This document shows positions 38,704 through 49,670 of a DNA stretch of 64,000 bases, in pieces. Numbering within the stretch: position 1 is the stretch's first letter; every line of letters starts with the position of its first letter. The notes beneath the pieces are model-generated. The model did no database searches. It saw nothing but the letters and a program-made list of their open reading frames with translations, and was not told the origin of the DNA. The DNA comes from Eretmocerus hayati (taxonomy: Eukaryota > Arthropoda > Insecta > Hymenoptera > Aphelinidae), in NCBI GenBank assembly GCA_029851415.1, contig CM056742.1:77862748-77926747 (forward strand). Reading direction: 5' to 3'. A program made the translations under genes and the position numbers.

Positions 38704-41022
38704 TTTTTTTTTTTTTTTTTTTTTTTTTTAAGGTGGTTAGAGGGCAAAATCTGCCTCAGGATCCCTCGGATCCGTCCCCAGACACCGGACTGGTTCAGCT
38801 TACGCGGACTACGCATAGCCCACGCAGGCCATACCAGGCGGGACACGGGTTTGGGTGGGGCCCACCGAGAGGTGGGCCCGGCCGTGTAATATCCCTCTCC
38901 CCTCGATGTCCGATACCTAGGGCATCGGGCAATCAAGAAGGAGATCCACCTGCATCTACCATCTCATCCCGGAACCGCGTGAGCATTACTTCAGGATGAG
39001 CGGCATGTCTCGCGCTCGATTGCGAGAGTTCCTCTTCTCCATCTTCTCTCTTCGGCCACTTGTCGGCATCTTCTATCTTCACTCTTCATTGTTCCCTCTC
39101 TTTCTTCTTTCTTCTCTCTTCTTTCTTCTTTCTTCCCTCTTCAGTGCATCAGATTCCTCCTGGAATCATTTGGGCCTCTTCTGTTTCAATCGGCAGAGTC
39201 ACTGTAATTCGCCTGCTTCGAGGCGCCTTACTTCCCTCTCTTTCTCCTCTTTGTGGGTCATCACCAGCTTGATGTATCCGGTGAGTCTATCCCATGTCTC
39301 CTGGTTGCGGAGTAAGTACGGGACGAGATTCTCATGTGTTAGTTGAGCACCCAGCCATTCATCCAGCTCGGCGCTCTCTCTCCGGGTGTCGCTGCACTTG
39401 AACAGGGCATGTTCGGCGTCATCCCATTCGTCCCCGCATGACTGACATGCTGGGGTCGTCCTCTTCTTGAACCTGGTTAGATAGGAACCGAAGCAACCAT
39501 GATCGCTCAGTGCCTGCGTCGTCCAGTAGTCCATCTCTCCGTGGGTGCGTTCCGCCCACTTGGCTACGTCACGGATCAGCCGGTGCGTCCATCTGCCGTT
39601 CGCAAATGGCGAATCCCACTCAGTTTGCCAATGCTCAAGGGTGGTTTCCTTCTCGTTGTCGCGGATGATCTCCTTCATCGTCGGAGTGAGTACTCGTTCG
39701 GCTCCGATCACTTTCTGGCGGTCCCAGATCCTCACTCGCTCCGCGACGAGCAAGTGGATGGGCGGAGTACTCGCCAATACGTAAGCCGCATCTCCTGACA
39801 CAGTGCGGTAGGCACGGATACTCCTCAGGGCCGCTCTTCGGTGGACAGGCCCCATTCTCTTCTCGATGATGGTCTTCTCTACCCTCTTCCCCCACACGGG
39901 TGCACCGTACAGCATGATGGAGGTAGTGACGGTGTTGAGAAGTGCGCGCCTCTTTTCCTTGGGTCCTCCGATATTCGGCATAAGCCGCTGGAGCGCCGCA
40001 CCGACCTTGCTCGCCTTCTGGGCGGCTTCCTGGATGTGCTTCTTGAACGACCACTTGTCGTCGAGCCATACACCGAGGTATTTCAGCTCTGTCTTCCGTG
40101 GAATCTCTTGCCCGTTGATATAAAACCGGGGTAAGTCAAACTTCCTACGCCTTGTGACCACGATTGCTTCGCACTTCTTGACAGCGAGCTCCAGAAGCCT
40201 GCTAATCATCCACTCGTAGACTCGGGCTAGCGCTTCGTTCGCGCGTCTACCCAAGAGTTCCTCGTTGTCAGCCCATACTATGAGTCCCGCGTCGTCCGCG
40301 AAAGCCACTATTATCACTCCTTCTGGCAGTTCGATAGACAGTAAGCTGTCATACTGGGTGTTCCAGTTGAACGGCCCGGAGACCGATCCCTGTCCGATTC
40401 CGGCGGACAGTACCCGAATCTCTTGTCCCTCGTCGGTGTCGTACACGAGGGTCCTGTTCCGCAGGTAGTCACTCGTGACGGCTAGTAGATAGGGGGGCAC
40501 TTTACCTGCTTGGGATTGATAGACTCGCTCCCAGCTCGCGCAGTTGAATGCGTTCTTTATGTCCAACGCAATGATGGCACAGAATCCACCTCTTCCTTGG
40601 TATGGGTTCCCTACCGACGCTTGAACCCGTTCTTGGACCGCCTCGATCGCGTGCACAGTGCTCCGTCCCTCCCGGAACCCGAACTGCATTGGTGATAGCC
40701 CACCGCCTTCTTCGTAGGCTTTTTCCACCCTGTTGAGCACCATCCTCTCGTACATTTTCCCGATATTGTCGAGCATGCTGAGAGGGCGTTGACCTCCTTG
40801 ACCCTTAGGTATCAGGACCAGCTTCTGGCGTTTCCACTTGTCCGGGAAAGTTCCCGCGCTCAGACAGATGTTGAAGAGGTCGAGGAGTAGATCTGGCTTG
40901 TATTTGAAGACCAGTTTCAGAGCCTCGTTTGGGATGCCATCCAGGCCAGGGGCCTTGCCGTTCGGCATTCTCTTCGCCGCTATGAGTAGCTCTTGCATAG
41001 TGAAGTAGCTCTTGCATAGTGA
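38703..41022 (-). mobile_element. R1-like LINE copy g, longest copy, inside LINE C
   Basis: A minus-strand insertion of about 2.3 kb: poly(T) at 38703-38729, a 3' untranslated region with the GGGCCCACC hairpin (near 38860), and an open ORF2 fragment. It is flanked by a 15-bp target-site duplication. At its 5' end AGTAGCTCTTGCATAGTGA is directly duplicated (about 40986-41023), a typical irregular 5' junction of target-primed reverse transcription. It is the reference for the shorter copies a-f. Confidence 0.9.
39199..41022 (-). CDS. R1-type ORF2 fragment: reverse transcriptase with C-terminal finger
   Basis: An uninterrupted frame of about 605 codons, lacking the endonuclease because of 5' truncation. 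RT motifs in order: NGKAPGLDGIPNEALK, RPLSMLDNIGKMYER, GFREGRSTVHAI, ALDIKNAFNCASW, GIGQGSVSGPFNW, the catalytic FADDAGLIVWA and LKYLGVWLDDKWSF. Near the end is [18 protein letters not shown], the CCHC finger typical of the R1 clade. The reading frame is clean, so the copy is young. The R1-clade assignment is from motif style and the finger; R1 proper targets rDNA, and no rDNA is present here. Confidence 0.85.
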   Translation of the reverse strand, partial: SLCKSYFTMQELLIAAKRMPNGKAPGLDGIPNEALKLVFKYKPDLLLDLFNICLSAGTFPDKWKRQKLVLIPKGQGGQRPLSMLDNIGKMYERMVLNRVEKAYEEGGGLSPMQFGFREGRSTVHAIEAVQERVQASVGNPYQGRGGFCAIIALDIKNAFNCASWERVYQSQAGKVPPYLLAVTSDYLRNRTLVYDTDEGQEIRVLSAGIGQGSVSGPFNWNTQYDSLLSIELPEGVIIVAFADDAGLIVWADNEELLGRRANEALARVYEWMISRLLELAVKKCEAIVVTRRRKFDLPRFYINGQEIPRKTELKYLGVWLDDKWSFKKHIQEAAQKASKVGAALQRLMPNIGGPKEKRRALLNTVTTSIMLYGAPVWGKRVEKTIIEKRMGPVHRRAALRSIRAYRTVSGDAAYVLASTPPIHLLVAERVRIWDRQKVIGAERVLTPTMKEIIRDNEKETTLEHWQTEWDSPFANGRWTHRLIRDVAKWAERTHGEMDYWTTQALSDHGCFGSYLTRFKKRTTPACQSCGDEWDDAEHALFKCSDTRRESAELDEWLGAQLTHENLVPYLLRNQETWDRLTGYIKLVMTHKEEKEREVRRLEAGELQ

Positions 41023-41037
41023 GTCTTTGCTATAACT

Positions 41038-43784
41038 GAGAGTCACCTTAACGAACTCGATACTGATACAAGTGTTGGAGTAGACAATTTTACAATCGTC
41101 CGGAACGACAGAGTGGGCCGCTCGGGTGGTAGAATAGAGCTATCTATTTTGCTGAAACAATCAATTTTAAAGTTCTTGTAAAATCGGACTCCTCGCGCAA
41201 GAATTTCCCTGAATTTATGATCTGTGAGATCCAAGACCGCAACGATACCTTACTTTTTTCCGTTATTTACAGGCCCCCTGATGCGCGTCTCCCTAATGAA
41301 TTTTTCGAGGTCTTGTCTACTTTACTTCCTAAATATCCTAAAGTTGTCATTACAGGTGATCTAAACTGTAACATGGCCATAAACGATTTCAAACCTGAAT
41401 ACGTCCATAAAGCCTTACGTGATTACTCACTTCACTTGGTTCCATCTGATCCCACGCATCACACTTTGAATGCTGAGACACAGTCCTCTCACACATGGAT
41501 CGACTTATTCATTGTTAGCTCGCTTGATGTTGTTGTTGACTATTCTAAGTCAGATGCACCTTTTTCAATCGGACATGACCGGATTGATCTCAAATTCCAA
41601 TTCACGAAGACCACGAGAGAGCCAAAACTTGTAACTAGGAGGAACTTTGAAACTTTCAGTCTGGAACGTTATCTCGATGATTTGTCACTCAACTTTGCTT
41701 CTTTCCCATCAAATGCAAGTCTTTACGACAAAGTAGCCATTTTCAACCAGTCAATCACTTCTGCCCTCGACCAATCAGCTCCTTTTAAAACATATACCAT
41801 TACCGCTCGAAATAAACCTTGGGTTAACAACGATATTCGTACTTTAATGAAAGAACGTGACTCCCTTTATAAGAAGGCGCGTAATACTGAGTGTCCTGTA
41901 CTGAAACAACGATACCGAGCACTCAGATCCCAAGTCCAGAAACTACTACGAAAGGCCAAGAACCAATATTACTCGTCCCAAATTGCCATTTCTCAGAGCT
42001 CCAACAGGCTATGGAGTACCCTCAACGGACTAGGCATAGTCAACTCCCGTTCCCTCTCTCCTTTCCGAACCTTCTCTCCTGAAGCAATTAATGCCCATTT
42101 CGCCTCTATTTCCAACCCTTCTCCCACGCCCCTAAATCACTATCATTACCATCAACTCAGTCACCAACCTCATATCAACATTCCCTTATTTTCACTGTCA
42201 CCAACCAACCAAAACGAGGTCCTGAGTATCATTCGCTCGCTAAAATCAAAAAGTTCTGGCATTGATCATTTCACGGTCCGAAATCTGCTCACGTCCTGTC
42301 CAATCATTCTTGAACCCCTCACTGATATTTTCAATTCAAGTATTGAGGATGCATCTTTTCCTGAACTCTGGAAGCGCACACTTATTACTCCTATTCCTAA
42401 AACGAATTATCTCATAGACTTATCGGACCTGAGACCCATATCAAAGCTTTCTGAGTGCTCAAAAATTCTTGAAAAGGTAGTCTCAGACCAGCTGAAACAA
42501 TTTATCGAAGATTATGAACTTCTTGACCCTTGTCAAGCTGGTTTCCGAGGGGGTCACAGCACTCAGACTGCTTTGCTAGGAGTCCTAGATGATGTGCGCA
42601 AGGGAATAGACCAGCCAATGTACACGATTCTCGTGCTTTTCGACTTTTCCAAAGCTTTCGACAAAATTCCGCATCAAATTTTAATCCAAAAACTCCGTTT
42701 CTTCAATGTGAGTGATCATACTACACGGTGGTTCCTGTCGTACCTTGCAGACCGCTGCCAAGCAGTCATTGATGATGGTGGGACGGTATCAGACTGGCTG
42801 AATACAACTGCAGGAGTCCCCCAAGGCTCAGTCCTGGGTCCCCTCTTGTTCTCCATCTTCATCAATGACCTGCCAAAAGTTCTGTGCTATACGCGGTACA
42901 TGATTCACGCCGATGATACCCAGATTTACAGAAGTTGCCACCGGTACGAGCTCAAGGAAGCTCTCAAATTGGTTGAGAAAGATTCTAACGCGATCCAGGC
43001 ATGGGCCATCATGAATGGACTTAGCTTGAATCTCAAGGAGACAAAAGTTATGATCCTCGGTAGCAATGAAAACCTCCGTCTCTTGAATATAGATGACCTA
43101 TCACCCATTACAATTGGTGGCACTTCAATTGACTTTGTGACCGAAACTAAGAACCTTGGAACTTGGCTTACTTCCGATCTTAACTGGCAGAAACAAGTAT
43201 CATCTATTTGTCAGCGCGTCTTTGGCACTCTCCGTCAACTGCGTCCCCATCAACATGCCCTCTCATTTTCTCTCCGCATATCGCTCGTTCAATGACTCAT
43301 CCTCCCTTACTTTGACTATGCCTGCCTTGTTTATCATGATCTAACCGAGGGACAAAACCTCAGGCTCCAGCGGGCCCAAAACGCGTGTACTCGCTTCGTG
43401 TTTGGAAATATCCCTTGTAGAGATCATGTTACCCCCTATCGCAAGCGCCTAGGGTGGCTCACGGTAAAAGCTCGACGAGAGTACTTTCTAGCTAGCTCTC
43501 TGTATCAGATCCTTCAAACCCATAAACCTTTGTATCTGGCTAAAAACATCGTTGAAGTATGCAATACAAGTCTTCAGAGATCCGTTCGCCTCCAGACTGG
43601 AGACCTCATAGTTCCCAAATATCACACATCGTCTTTGCAAAACGCTTTTTACGTGAACGCCTCGCATTATTGGAATAAATTACCGCGTGCTATTTCCACC
43701 ATGCCTCGCTCAACGTCCCTGAAGAATTTTAAAAAATGCCTACTCCTATACCTTCTCGATCTTGATACGAATAGTGACGTATAA
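41038..43784 (+). pseudogene. LINE C ORF2: endonuclease and reverse transcriptase, frameshift and stop
   Basis: The main 692-codon frame (41217-43295) begins within the endonuclease. Upstream, SVGVDNFTIVRNDRVGRSGG (from about 41050) is in another frame, so a small indel lies near 41130. Endonuclease: GDLNCNMA, HTWIDLF, GHDRIDL. RT: LRPISKL, CQAGFRGGHSTQTALL, VLFDFSKAFDKI, AGVPQGSVLGPLLFSIFINDL and the catalytic HADDTQIY. TGA at 43293-43295 interrupts the C-terminal domain, which continues in frame to 43784 (YRKRLGWL, HYWNKLPRAI). It cannot make full-length protein. Confidence 0.85.
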
Positions 43785-44061
43785 CATCTTGTATCGTCTG
43801 CATGCTTAAACCAAATGTTGAATATTTTTAACCTGTTTTCGGAGTAAGGATCAAAACTATCACATGCCCATATCATGTTACGTCACGACGTGATCCTCAC
43901 ATATGTATTATATTTTTATCTGTTTTTATATTTTAAATCTTATATTTTTGAATTTTATATCTATATGAATCCTATATATCTTATATACTTTATGTACCAT
44001 TCATGTGCCCCATGGGACCCATTGTCCCCGGGTGAATAAACCAAATCAATCAATCAATCAA

Positions 44062-44078
44062 TCTCTCTCTCTCTCTCT
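44062..44078. repeat. (TC)n microsatellite between LINE C and R1-like copy h
   Basis: A short TC run lies between the AATC tail of LINE C and the poly(T) of a minus-strand R1-like copy. Confidence 0.85.
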
Positions 44079-44488
44079 TTTTTTTTTTTTTTTAAGGTGG
44101 TTGTAGGGCAAATACGCTGCGACGTACGAAGGAGAGGCACCGGTCAGCCAAACACGGCTGGCCAGCACCTCCCCAACAGTCCCGGGCTGGAATCCGCATC
44201 GATACGGCCATCCGAACCGGGTAAACCCTCTCTTCCTTCTCCGTTGGCGCCGGCCATTGGACAAGGGAGAGATCCACCAACTTACCAATCCGGCCCCGGC
44301 ACCGCGCGAGCATTACTTCAGGGCCGGCGGCGTCTCGCGCTCAGGATCGAGCGTCTCTCTTCTCACGACTCGCAGGTGTTGTTTCCCTTTCTTCGATCTT
44401 CTTCCATCTCTTCATTCTTCATCTTCTTTCTTCTCTCTTCCCTCTTCAGTGTATCAGATTCCTCGTGGAACCATTTGGACCTCTTCTG

Positions 44489-44490
<2 letters not shown>
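44079..44490 (-). mobile_element. R1-like LINE fragment h (subfamily 2)
   Basis: Poly(T) at 44079-44093 and AAGGTGGTTGTAGGGCAAATACG mark its 3' end; the 3' untranslated region matches copy d. No ORF2 coding remains. It lies in the middle of a TC tract, with TC on both sides. Confidence 0.8.

Positions 44491-44538
<48 letters not shown>
44491..44538. repeat. (TC)n microsatellite upstream of LINE B3
   Basis: A TC run separates R1-like copy h from the 5'-truncated LINE B3. Confidence 0.9.
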
Positions 44539-44539
<1 letters not shown>

Positions 44540-46053
44540 GCCAGAGGAGAGAGGCAGTTCATTGAAAGCGGGATTTATCAATCTTAACTCCCTGACAGAT
44601 AAGATCGAGCATCTTCGCCTGCTCCTTGCTAACGATCCCTCCTAGCATCTCTTTGGGGTGGCTGAGTCGTGGCTGGATGAATTCGTGGACGATAAACTCG
44701 TACAGATCCCAGGATTTTCACTGCTCCGGCAGGATCGAAATAGGAATGGTGGTGGTGTTGCTCTGTACGTGCGCAATATTTTCAAGGTGGAAAGATTGGT
44801 TTCATCCAATACTTCTGGCCCGGGATGTCCTGGCATTCCGGAGTATCTTTTTTGTAGTGTACAGCAGGGCAACTCACCCCCAATACTTGTGGGAGTAATC
44901 TATAGACCTCCCAAGATAGCCATGCAGAAGGACGATGGGCTGTTTGGCTCACTGCGCCGACTGTATGGAGATTTTAGTCACAAGATTATTATGGGGGATC
45001 TAAACGCAGACCTTTTGGGCACAGCTCATCCTGACTCGAAGACTCTGACTGCACTGACGGAAGAACTGTCCCTACGGATTGAGCAGCACGGCGCGACTCA
45101 CCAGCATAACCCCGATGTATCTCACAAATGGATTGATCACATGTACGTGGATGAAAACGACAATATAACCGACTCACGGAACAGGCTGATGACCAGTTTT
45201 GGCAAGCATGCGGTCATTGACGTCACCATCGATGTCTTTACCCCCGCTCCGCCGAAAAATTCCTTTACTTACAGGGATTTCCGTAACATCACTCCGGAGC
45301 AATTAAATGACCGTCTGCTACGCTGCGACTGGACATCGCTTGAAAATGCAGGAACCAATCTGGAAGACGCAATTAAATGTCTCAATGACAATTTAAAAGT
45401 GGTATTAGATGAGCTAGCGCCTGAAAAAACGATATGCCCTCGTAAAGGCGATGCTCCTTGGATTGGTCCTGAGCTGAAGGCGCTCATGAAGAAGCGAGAT
45501 GCGACACGTAGGCGCTGGGAGCGGAATCAATGCAACCAACGCAAGCGTACAGAGCTTCAGAATGAGTACTTTCGACTCAGTGAAGAGGTCGACGAGCGCA
45601 TAGAGCAAGAGCGAAATTCTTTCCTTCAGAGTCATCTCTCAGACGCTCTTGATCGAAACAAGAACATTCAGAAGGGAATGCGCAACCTCGGCCTCTTGCC
45701 CAAGAGCAAAGAGGAGGAACTTCATGGTTCCACCCCGGATGAGCCGAACGCTCACTTTGCGGGGGTCTCCGTCTCGGCCCATGAGAATATGGAAGAAGCA
45801 GAGGGTGACATCATGTCGGCTTCAGAAGACGGTTTTGAATTCAAACCCACGAATCTTAACGAAGTAGTTCTTGCCATCAAACATTCCTCATCACAGGCCC
45901 GTGGGACAGACGGAGTCCCTCGAAGCGTGATCGCAAAAGCTCTCCCGACGTTAGGTGATCTTATTGTACATATTTTCAACTCCTCTTTTGCTCACAGCAT
46001 CTTTCCCGAGGCCTGGAAGAAAGCACAGCTGATTGCATTGAAAAAGACGGCAG
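44539..46053 (+). mobile_element. LINE B3, truncated at both ends
   Basis: It starts just downstream of the ORF1/ORF2 junction (GGCAGTTCATTGAAAGCGGG) after (TC)n and stops abruptly at about 46053 within the RT region, in non-LINE sequence. Loss of the 3' half cannot come from ordinary target-primed integration and needs a later deletion or rearrangement. Confidence 0.8.
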
Positions 46054-46154
46054 CAAGATTCACTTTTCTTGCGTCCACAGAGTTGACGGAGGCGTATGCA
46101 ATTTTTGCTTTCTCAAAGCTTTCCCACTTGAATTATGATAAGCTTGAAGTGTGA
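44539..46154 (+). pseudogene. LINE B3 ORF2 fragment (endonuclease and start of RT)
   Basis: In the family B frame it has NLNSLTDKIEHL, then an in-frame TAG at 44643-44645 where other copies have a tyrosine codon, then VAESWLDEFVDD, GDLNADLLG, HKWIDHMYVDEND and the linker up to LIALKKTAA. After that point the frame runs about 30 codons into unrelated sequence. The RT catalytic motifs are missing. Confidence 0.8.
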
Positions 46155-48520
46155 AAATGATGTGAGAATTACATAAAAAGTCGACAGCTATAATTCAGAC
46201 CTCCCACACAGCATGAGAATCTTTCAGAAATCTTCCTGCAAGCTTTCAGGAAAACCCGGGAATCTTTCAAAAAGATTTCACTGAAAGCTTCCCTCAATAA
46301 AGATATGTCCCACTTCAGACACCTTTCTGCAAGATCTCATGAAATATTGCCGGGAATATTTCGGGAAGCTTTCAGAAACATTTCATTGAAATATTTCAGT
46401 GAAATGTTCCTGCAAGATTTCATGAAATCTCCCAAAAATATATGCGTTAATGTTCTGTCTGTGGAATCCATATTTTGCTTGATAAGTTTCTTGGTCATTC
46501 TAATGCATGACTTTATCATTCTTACTCGTACTTCAACTCCATTGTGACGTTGAATCCAAAGCTTCACGTTAGATTCATCCAGGTTTTATGAACTCTTCGA
46601 TGTATGCGACACCTAACCGATAAGCCGTCCTCCTGTCTTATATACTAACCAGTGTCTATTGTGAACGCTTGCGAGAAAGCCTTGACGCATCTTCAAATAA
46701 TCTTCTTGTGTCATTTATAGACCATTATGCATAGCTGGTCCTGGGTATATTATCACACATGACAGATCATCTGATACTACCACCAAATTTCCTGATAGAT
46801 AGTTTCCCAAAAACCATATAATTCCTGAGAACGAAATTTGAGAACTAAAGTGTGTTACGCGACATCTATCGGGAATAGAATCTTCCAATGAAATATTCCT
46901 ACAATCTTTCACTGCAATGTTTCTGGAAGATTCCTACAATCTTTCACTGCAATGTTACTGAAAGATTCCCAGAATGTTCCACCGCAATATTTATGTGTCA
47001 TATCCCACAGATTCAAGTCGTTAAGAATTACTCCTCGCAATACTTTAACAGTATAATATGTTCTTACCTCGGTTGTAACGGTTTTCGGTATTAATATGCA
47101 GTACCCCGTCACATAGTTTTACCCTGAAAGATTTTAGGAAGCTTGCGAGAACCTATCAACAATATCTCAGTGCAAGATTCCTGGGAGAGTACCTGTGGAA
47201 TGTTCCCAAGAAATATGTACGGAATCAGTCAGAGAGCTTCCACAAACCTATTATTATGATGGCTTTATTTATATGCGACGACTCGTGATTAGCCTAGATT
47301 CAAAAGAGATTCGAACAAGTTGGGGAATCAATGAGCCTATATCACAGCGAAGGCTTGTAAATCTTCCAGAAATATTTCAGTGAATTGTTCCAAGAAATCT
47401 TCCAGAGAGCTTTCGTGAATCTTTTAGAAAAATTTCAGTGCAAGGTTTCCGAAAGATTGCGTGTAAGATTCTTTGAAATATTTACGGGAGCTTCCGGAAA
47501 GCTTCCTCTGAAAAAATGCCACGGAACATTTTGAAATATCACCTGCAATATCCCTGCAGGATTCCTGGGAGATTGCAAAGAAATATTTCATTGATCTCAA
47601 TATCGTACAAAAATTTCGCGGAAACTCTTCCTAAGAATATTGTATTGAAATCTTCCAGAAAGCTTTCGTAAAGATTTCAACAATATTTCAGTGCAACGTT
47701 TCTGAAAGATTACCGGTGAAATAATTGCTAGAAATATTTTCGGAACCTTTTAGAAGGTATTCAGAAATTTTTCGATTTCATTAGGTGCAATTGAGTGGCA
47801 GAGAGGTTACTTATAGAGGAATTCCTTGAAATGTTCCCGAAATCTATTGATTTAATGGAAACCAGAATCAAATTGATTTTCCCAGCTCAATCCAAAGTGG
47901 TACGTTGCATATCGTGAGTTAGAAGGATAACTCACAGCCACAAAGTGCTCCATCTAGAGTATCAGAACGCGGTGAGTTTTGAAAATCCATCATAGAATTT
48001 TTGAAGATTTCCCAGCCTAAAAGAACTGCAAGCACGATGTTATTTGAAACTGGTCTGAAAATGTAGCCCTCCGTAGAAGCTGGCAAACCCTCCAGAAAAT
48101 TTTGGGGCCTCGTCATGATATAATATTATACTCAATATCGGTGAAACATTTCCAGGAGATTCTCCCCATAGCAGTGAAACTTCACAAGAGGCTTTCGTAA
48201 CTCTTCCAAAACTTCTCCCCAAAATATTGCACTTACATCTTTCAGAAAGCTTTCGACAATCTTTCAGAAATATTTCAGTGAATTGTTTCAAGGAATCTTT
48301 CAAAAAGCTCTCGTGAATCTTTCAGAAATATTTCAGTGCAAGGTTACTGAAAGATTGAGTGTAAGATTCTTTGAAATATTCACGGGAGCTTCCGGGAAGC
48401 TTTCTCTGAAATATTGCCACGGAACATTTTGAAATATCTCCTGCAATATCCCCGCAAGCTTCCCGGGAGATTGCAATGAAATATTTCCCTGAATCGTTCT
48501 TTGAAATATTTCCATGCTGT
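46054..48520. repeat. Degenerate short-period repeats with a duplicated ~210-bp block
   Basis: Variants of TTTCAGAAATATTTCAGTG and GAAAGATTCC recur irregularly. A longer block at about 47390-47598 recurs at about 48288-48498 with high similarity, including GTAAGATTCTTTGAAATATT and CCACGGAACATTTTGAAATA. It looks like an old satellite or minisatellite cluster. I find no gene; short frames here are incidental. Confidence 0.6.
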
Positions 48521-49179
48521 GTGGACTGTTACGTGAATCATTACCCACCAAAAAAATCAGCTTTCAGGGGCTGAACAAGTTTCCCGAGCTCCTCCCTCGA
48601 ATAACAACCGTTATAGCCACCTCACCTGCAGTGCATAGTAATTCATCATACGTCAAAGTATGGGCAATAGGATTTGGGAGCGACATCTGCTCATTGTTTG
48701 AGTAACAGAGATTTATGTCCTTTTTTGAAGTGATGGGCGCGACCAATTTCGCAAGTTCAACGTCACAGATCTTCGACCAGAATAATGTGTCGCTGCCAAA
48801 TGAAGAAGCATTTTGATCGTCTATTCTTACTCTTCAATTTCCCATCACCCGATTCATCCTAGCTCGGATGTTATTTTTTTTGATTTACGAAACAGTGGAG
48901 GAAGTGAGTATTTTCCAAAAAGTGAGTTACACTTTTCATGGAAGCCCTGTGTCGACCACGGACCTGAGTCGCTATTAGGACAAATGCCTTATGATTATAT
49001 CAGGTTTGAAGAGTCAGCTCGAATTTTTTCAAATTTTTTGGGACAGTGTTATTCCCTCCAGAGGCCGAACAGTTCCGAAAGACGCGCCAGTTACACTGAA
49101 AAAGTACGTTTATCGACGATTCTTGAATTTATATCAAGAGCACTACGCACGGGTCATGAAAAATCGATAGAGTACCATC
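48521..49179. other. Unassigned DNA
   Basis: No convincing gene or repeat. An open frame at 48813-49247 has no recognisable domain and overlaps the next inverted repeat, so I do not call it. Confidence 0.35.
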
Positions 49180-49670
49180 CTGCCCTGTACCACGTATCCT
49201 GTTTTGCTGCTCGGATATCCTTCTTGACATTGAAAAGCCTATGCTGAGAACTTTGCCCTCCTAACCCACTCGTCTCTGAGATCGCTGTGATTCTTCGTGG
49301 CTCCTTTCAGAGCTGAAAAATCATCATGATACATCATTTTCACGTGAAATTCTACGAGAAACACGATGGAACTGTCAGTTAGGAGTTTCAGAGTGACCCC
49401 GGCTTGATATTAGCGGTTCTTCCAAAAAATCACTGATGTCTCACCGGGGTCACTTTGGAAGTCAAAACTGACAATTTCATCGTGTTTTTCGTGGAATTTC
49501 ACGTGGAAATCGTGTATTTGAATAATTTTTCGGCTTCAAAAGAAGCTATAAAAAATCACAGCGATCTCAGAGACACGAAAGGTTGGGAGGGCAAACTTCT
49601 CAGAATAGGCTTCTCAATGTTGATTGAAATAATGTTCGAGTGGCAAAACAGGATACGTCGTATACAGGGA
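49180..49670. repeat. Inverted repeat IR4 (about 220-bp arms)
   Basis: About 49180-49402 pairs with 49444-49670 (sum near 98850). CGTATCCTGTTTTGC at 49193 matches its complement ending near 49658, and GAGTGACCCCGG matches CCGGGGTCACT across a 41-bp loop. Arms are diverged. A small foldback element is the likely explanation. Confidence 0.75.

Larger units (their letters stand above)
38657..44061 (+). mobile_element. LINE C, 5'-truncated, interrupted by R1-like copy g
   Basis: Two parts, 38657-38703 and 41038-44061, join in frame when the R1-like insert and one copy of its 15-bp duplication are removed. This restores the endonuclease segment ending ITESHLNELD. The 3' untranslated region ends GGGTGAATAAACC(AATC)n then TC. 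The RT is related to A and B but forms a separate family. Confidence 0.85.

Noticed and set aside
38703..44490. R1-like copies as evidence for an rDNA locus
   Set aside because: No rRNA sequence flanks any copy; insertions lie in microsatellites or other LINEs, so only the protein type is R1-like.
48813..49247. 144-codon open frame as a possible host gene
   Set aside because: No recognisable domain, no conserved copy, and it runs into inverted repeat IR4.
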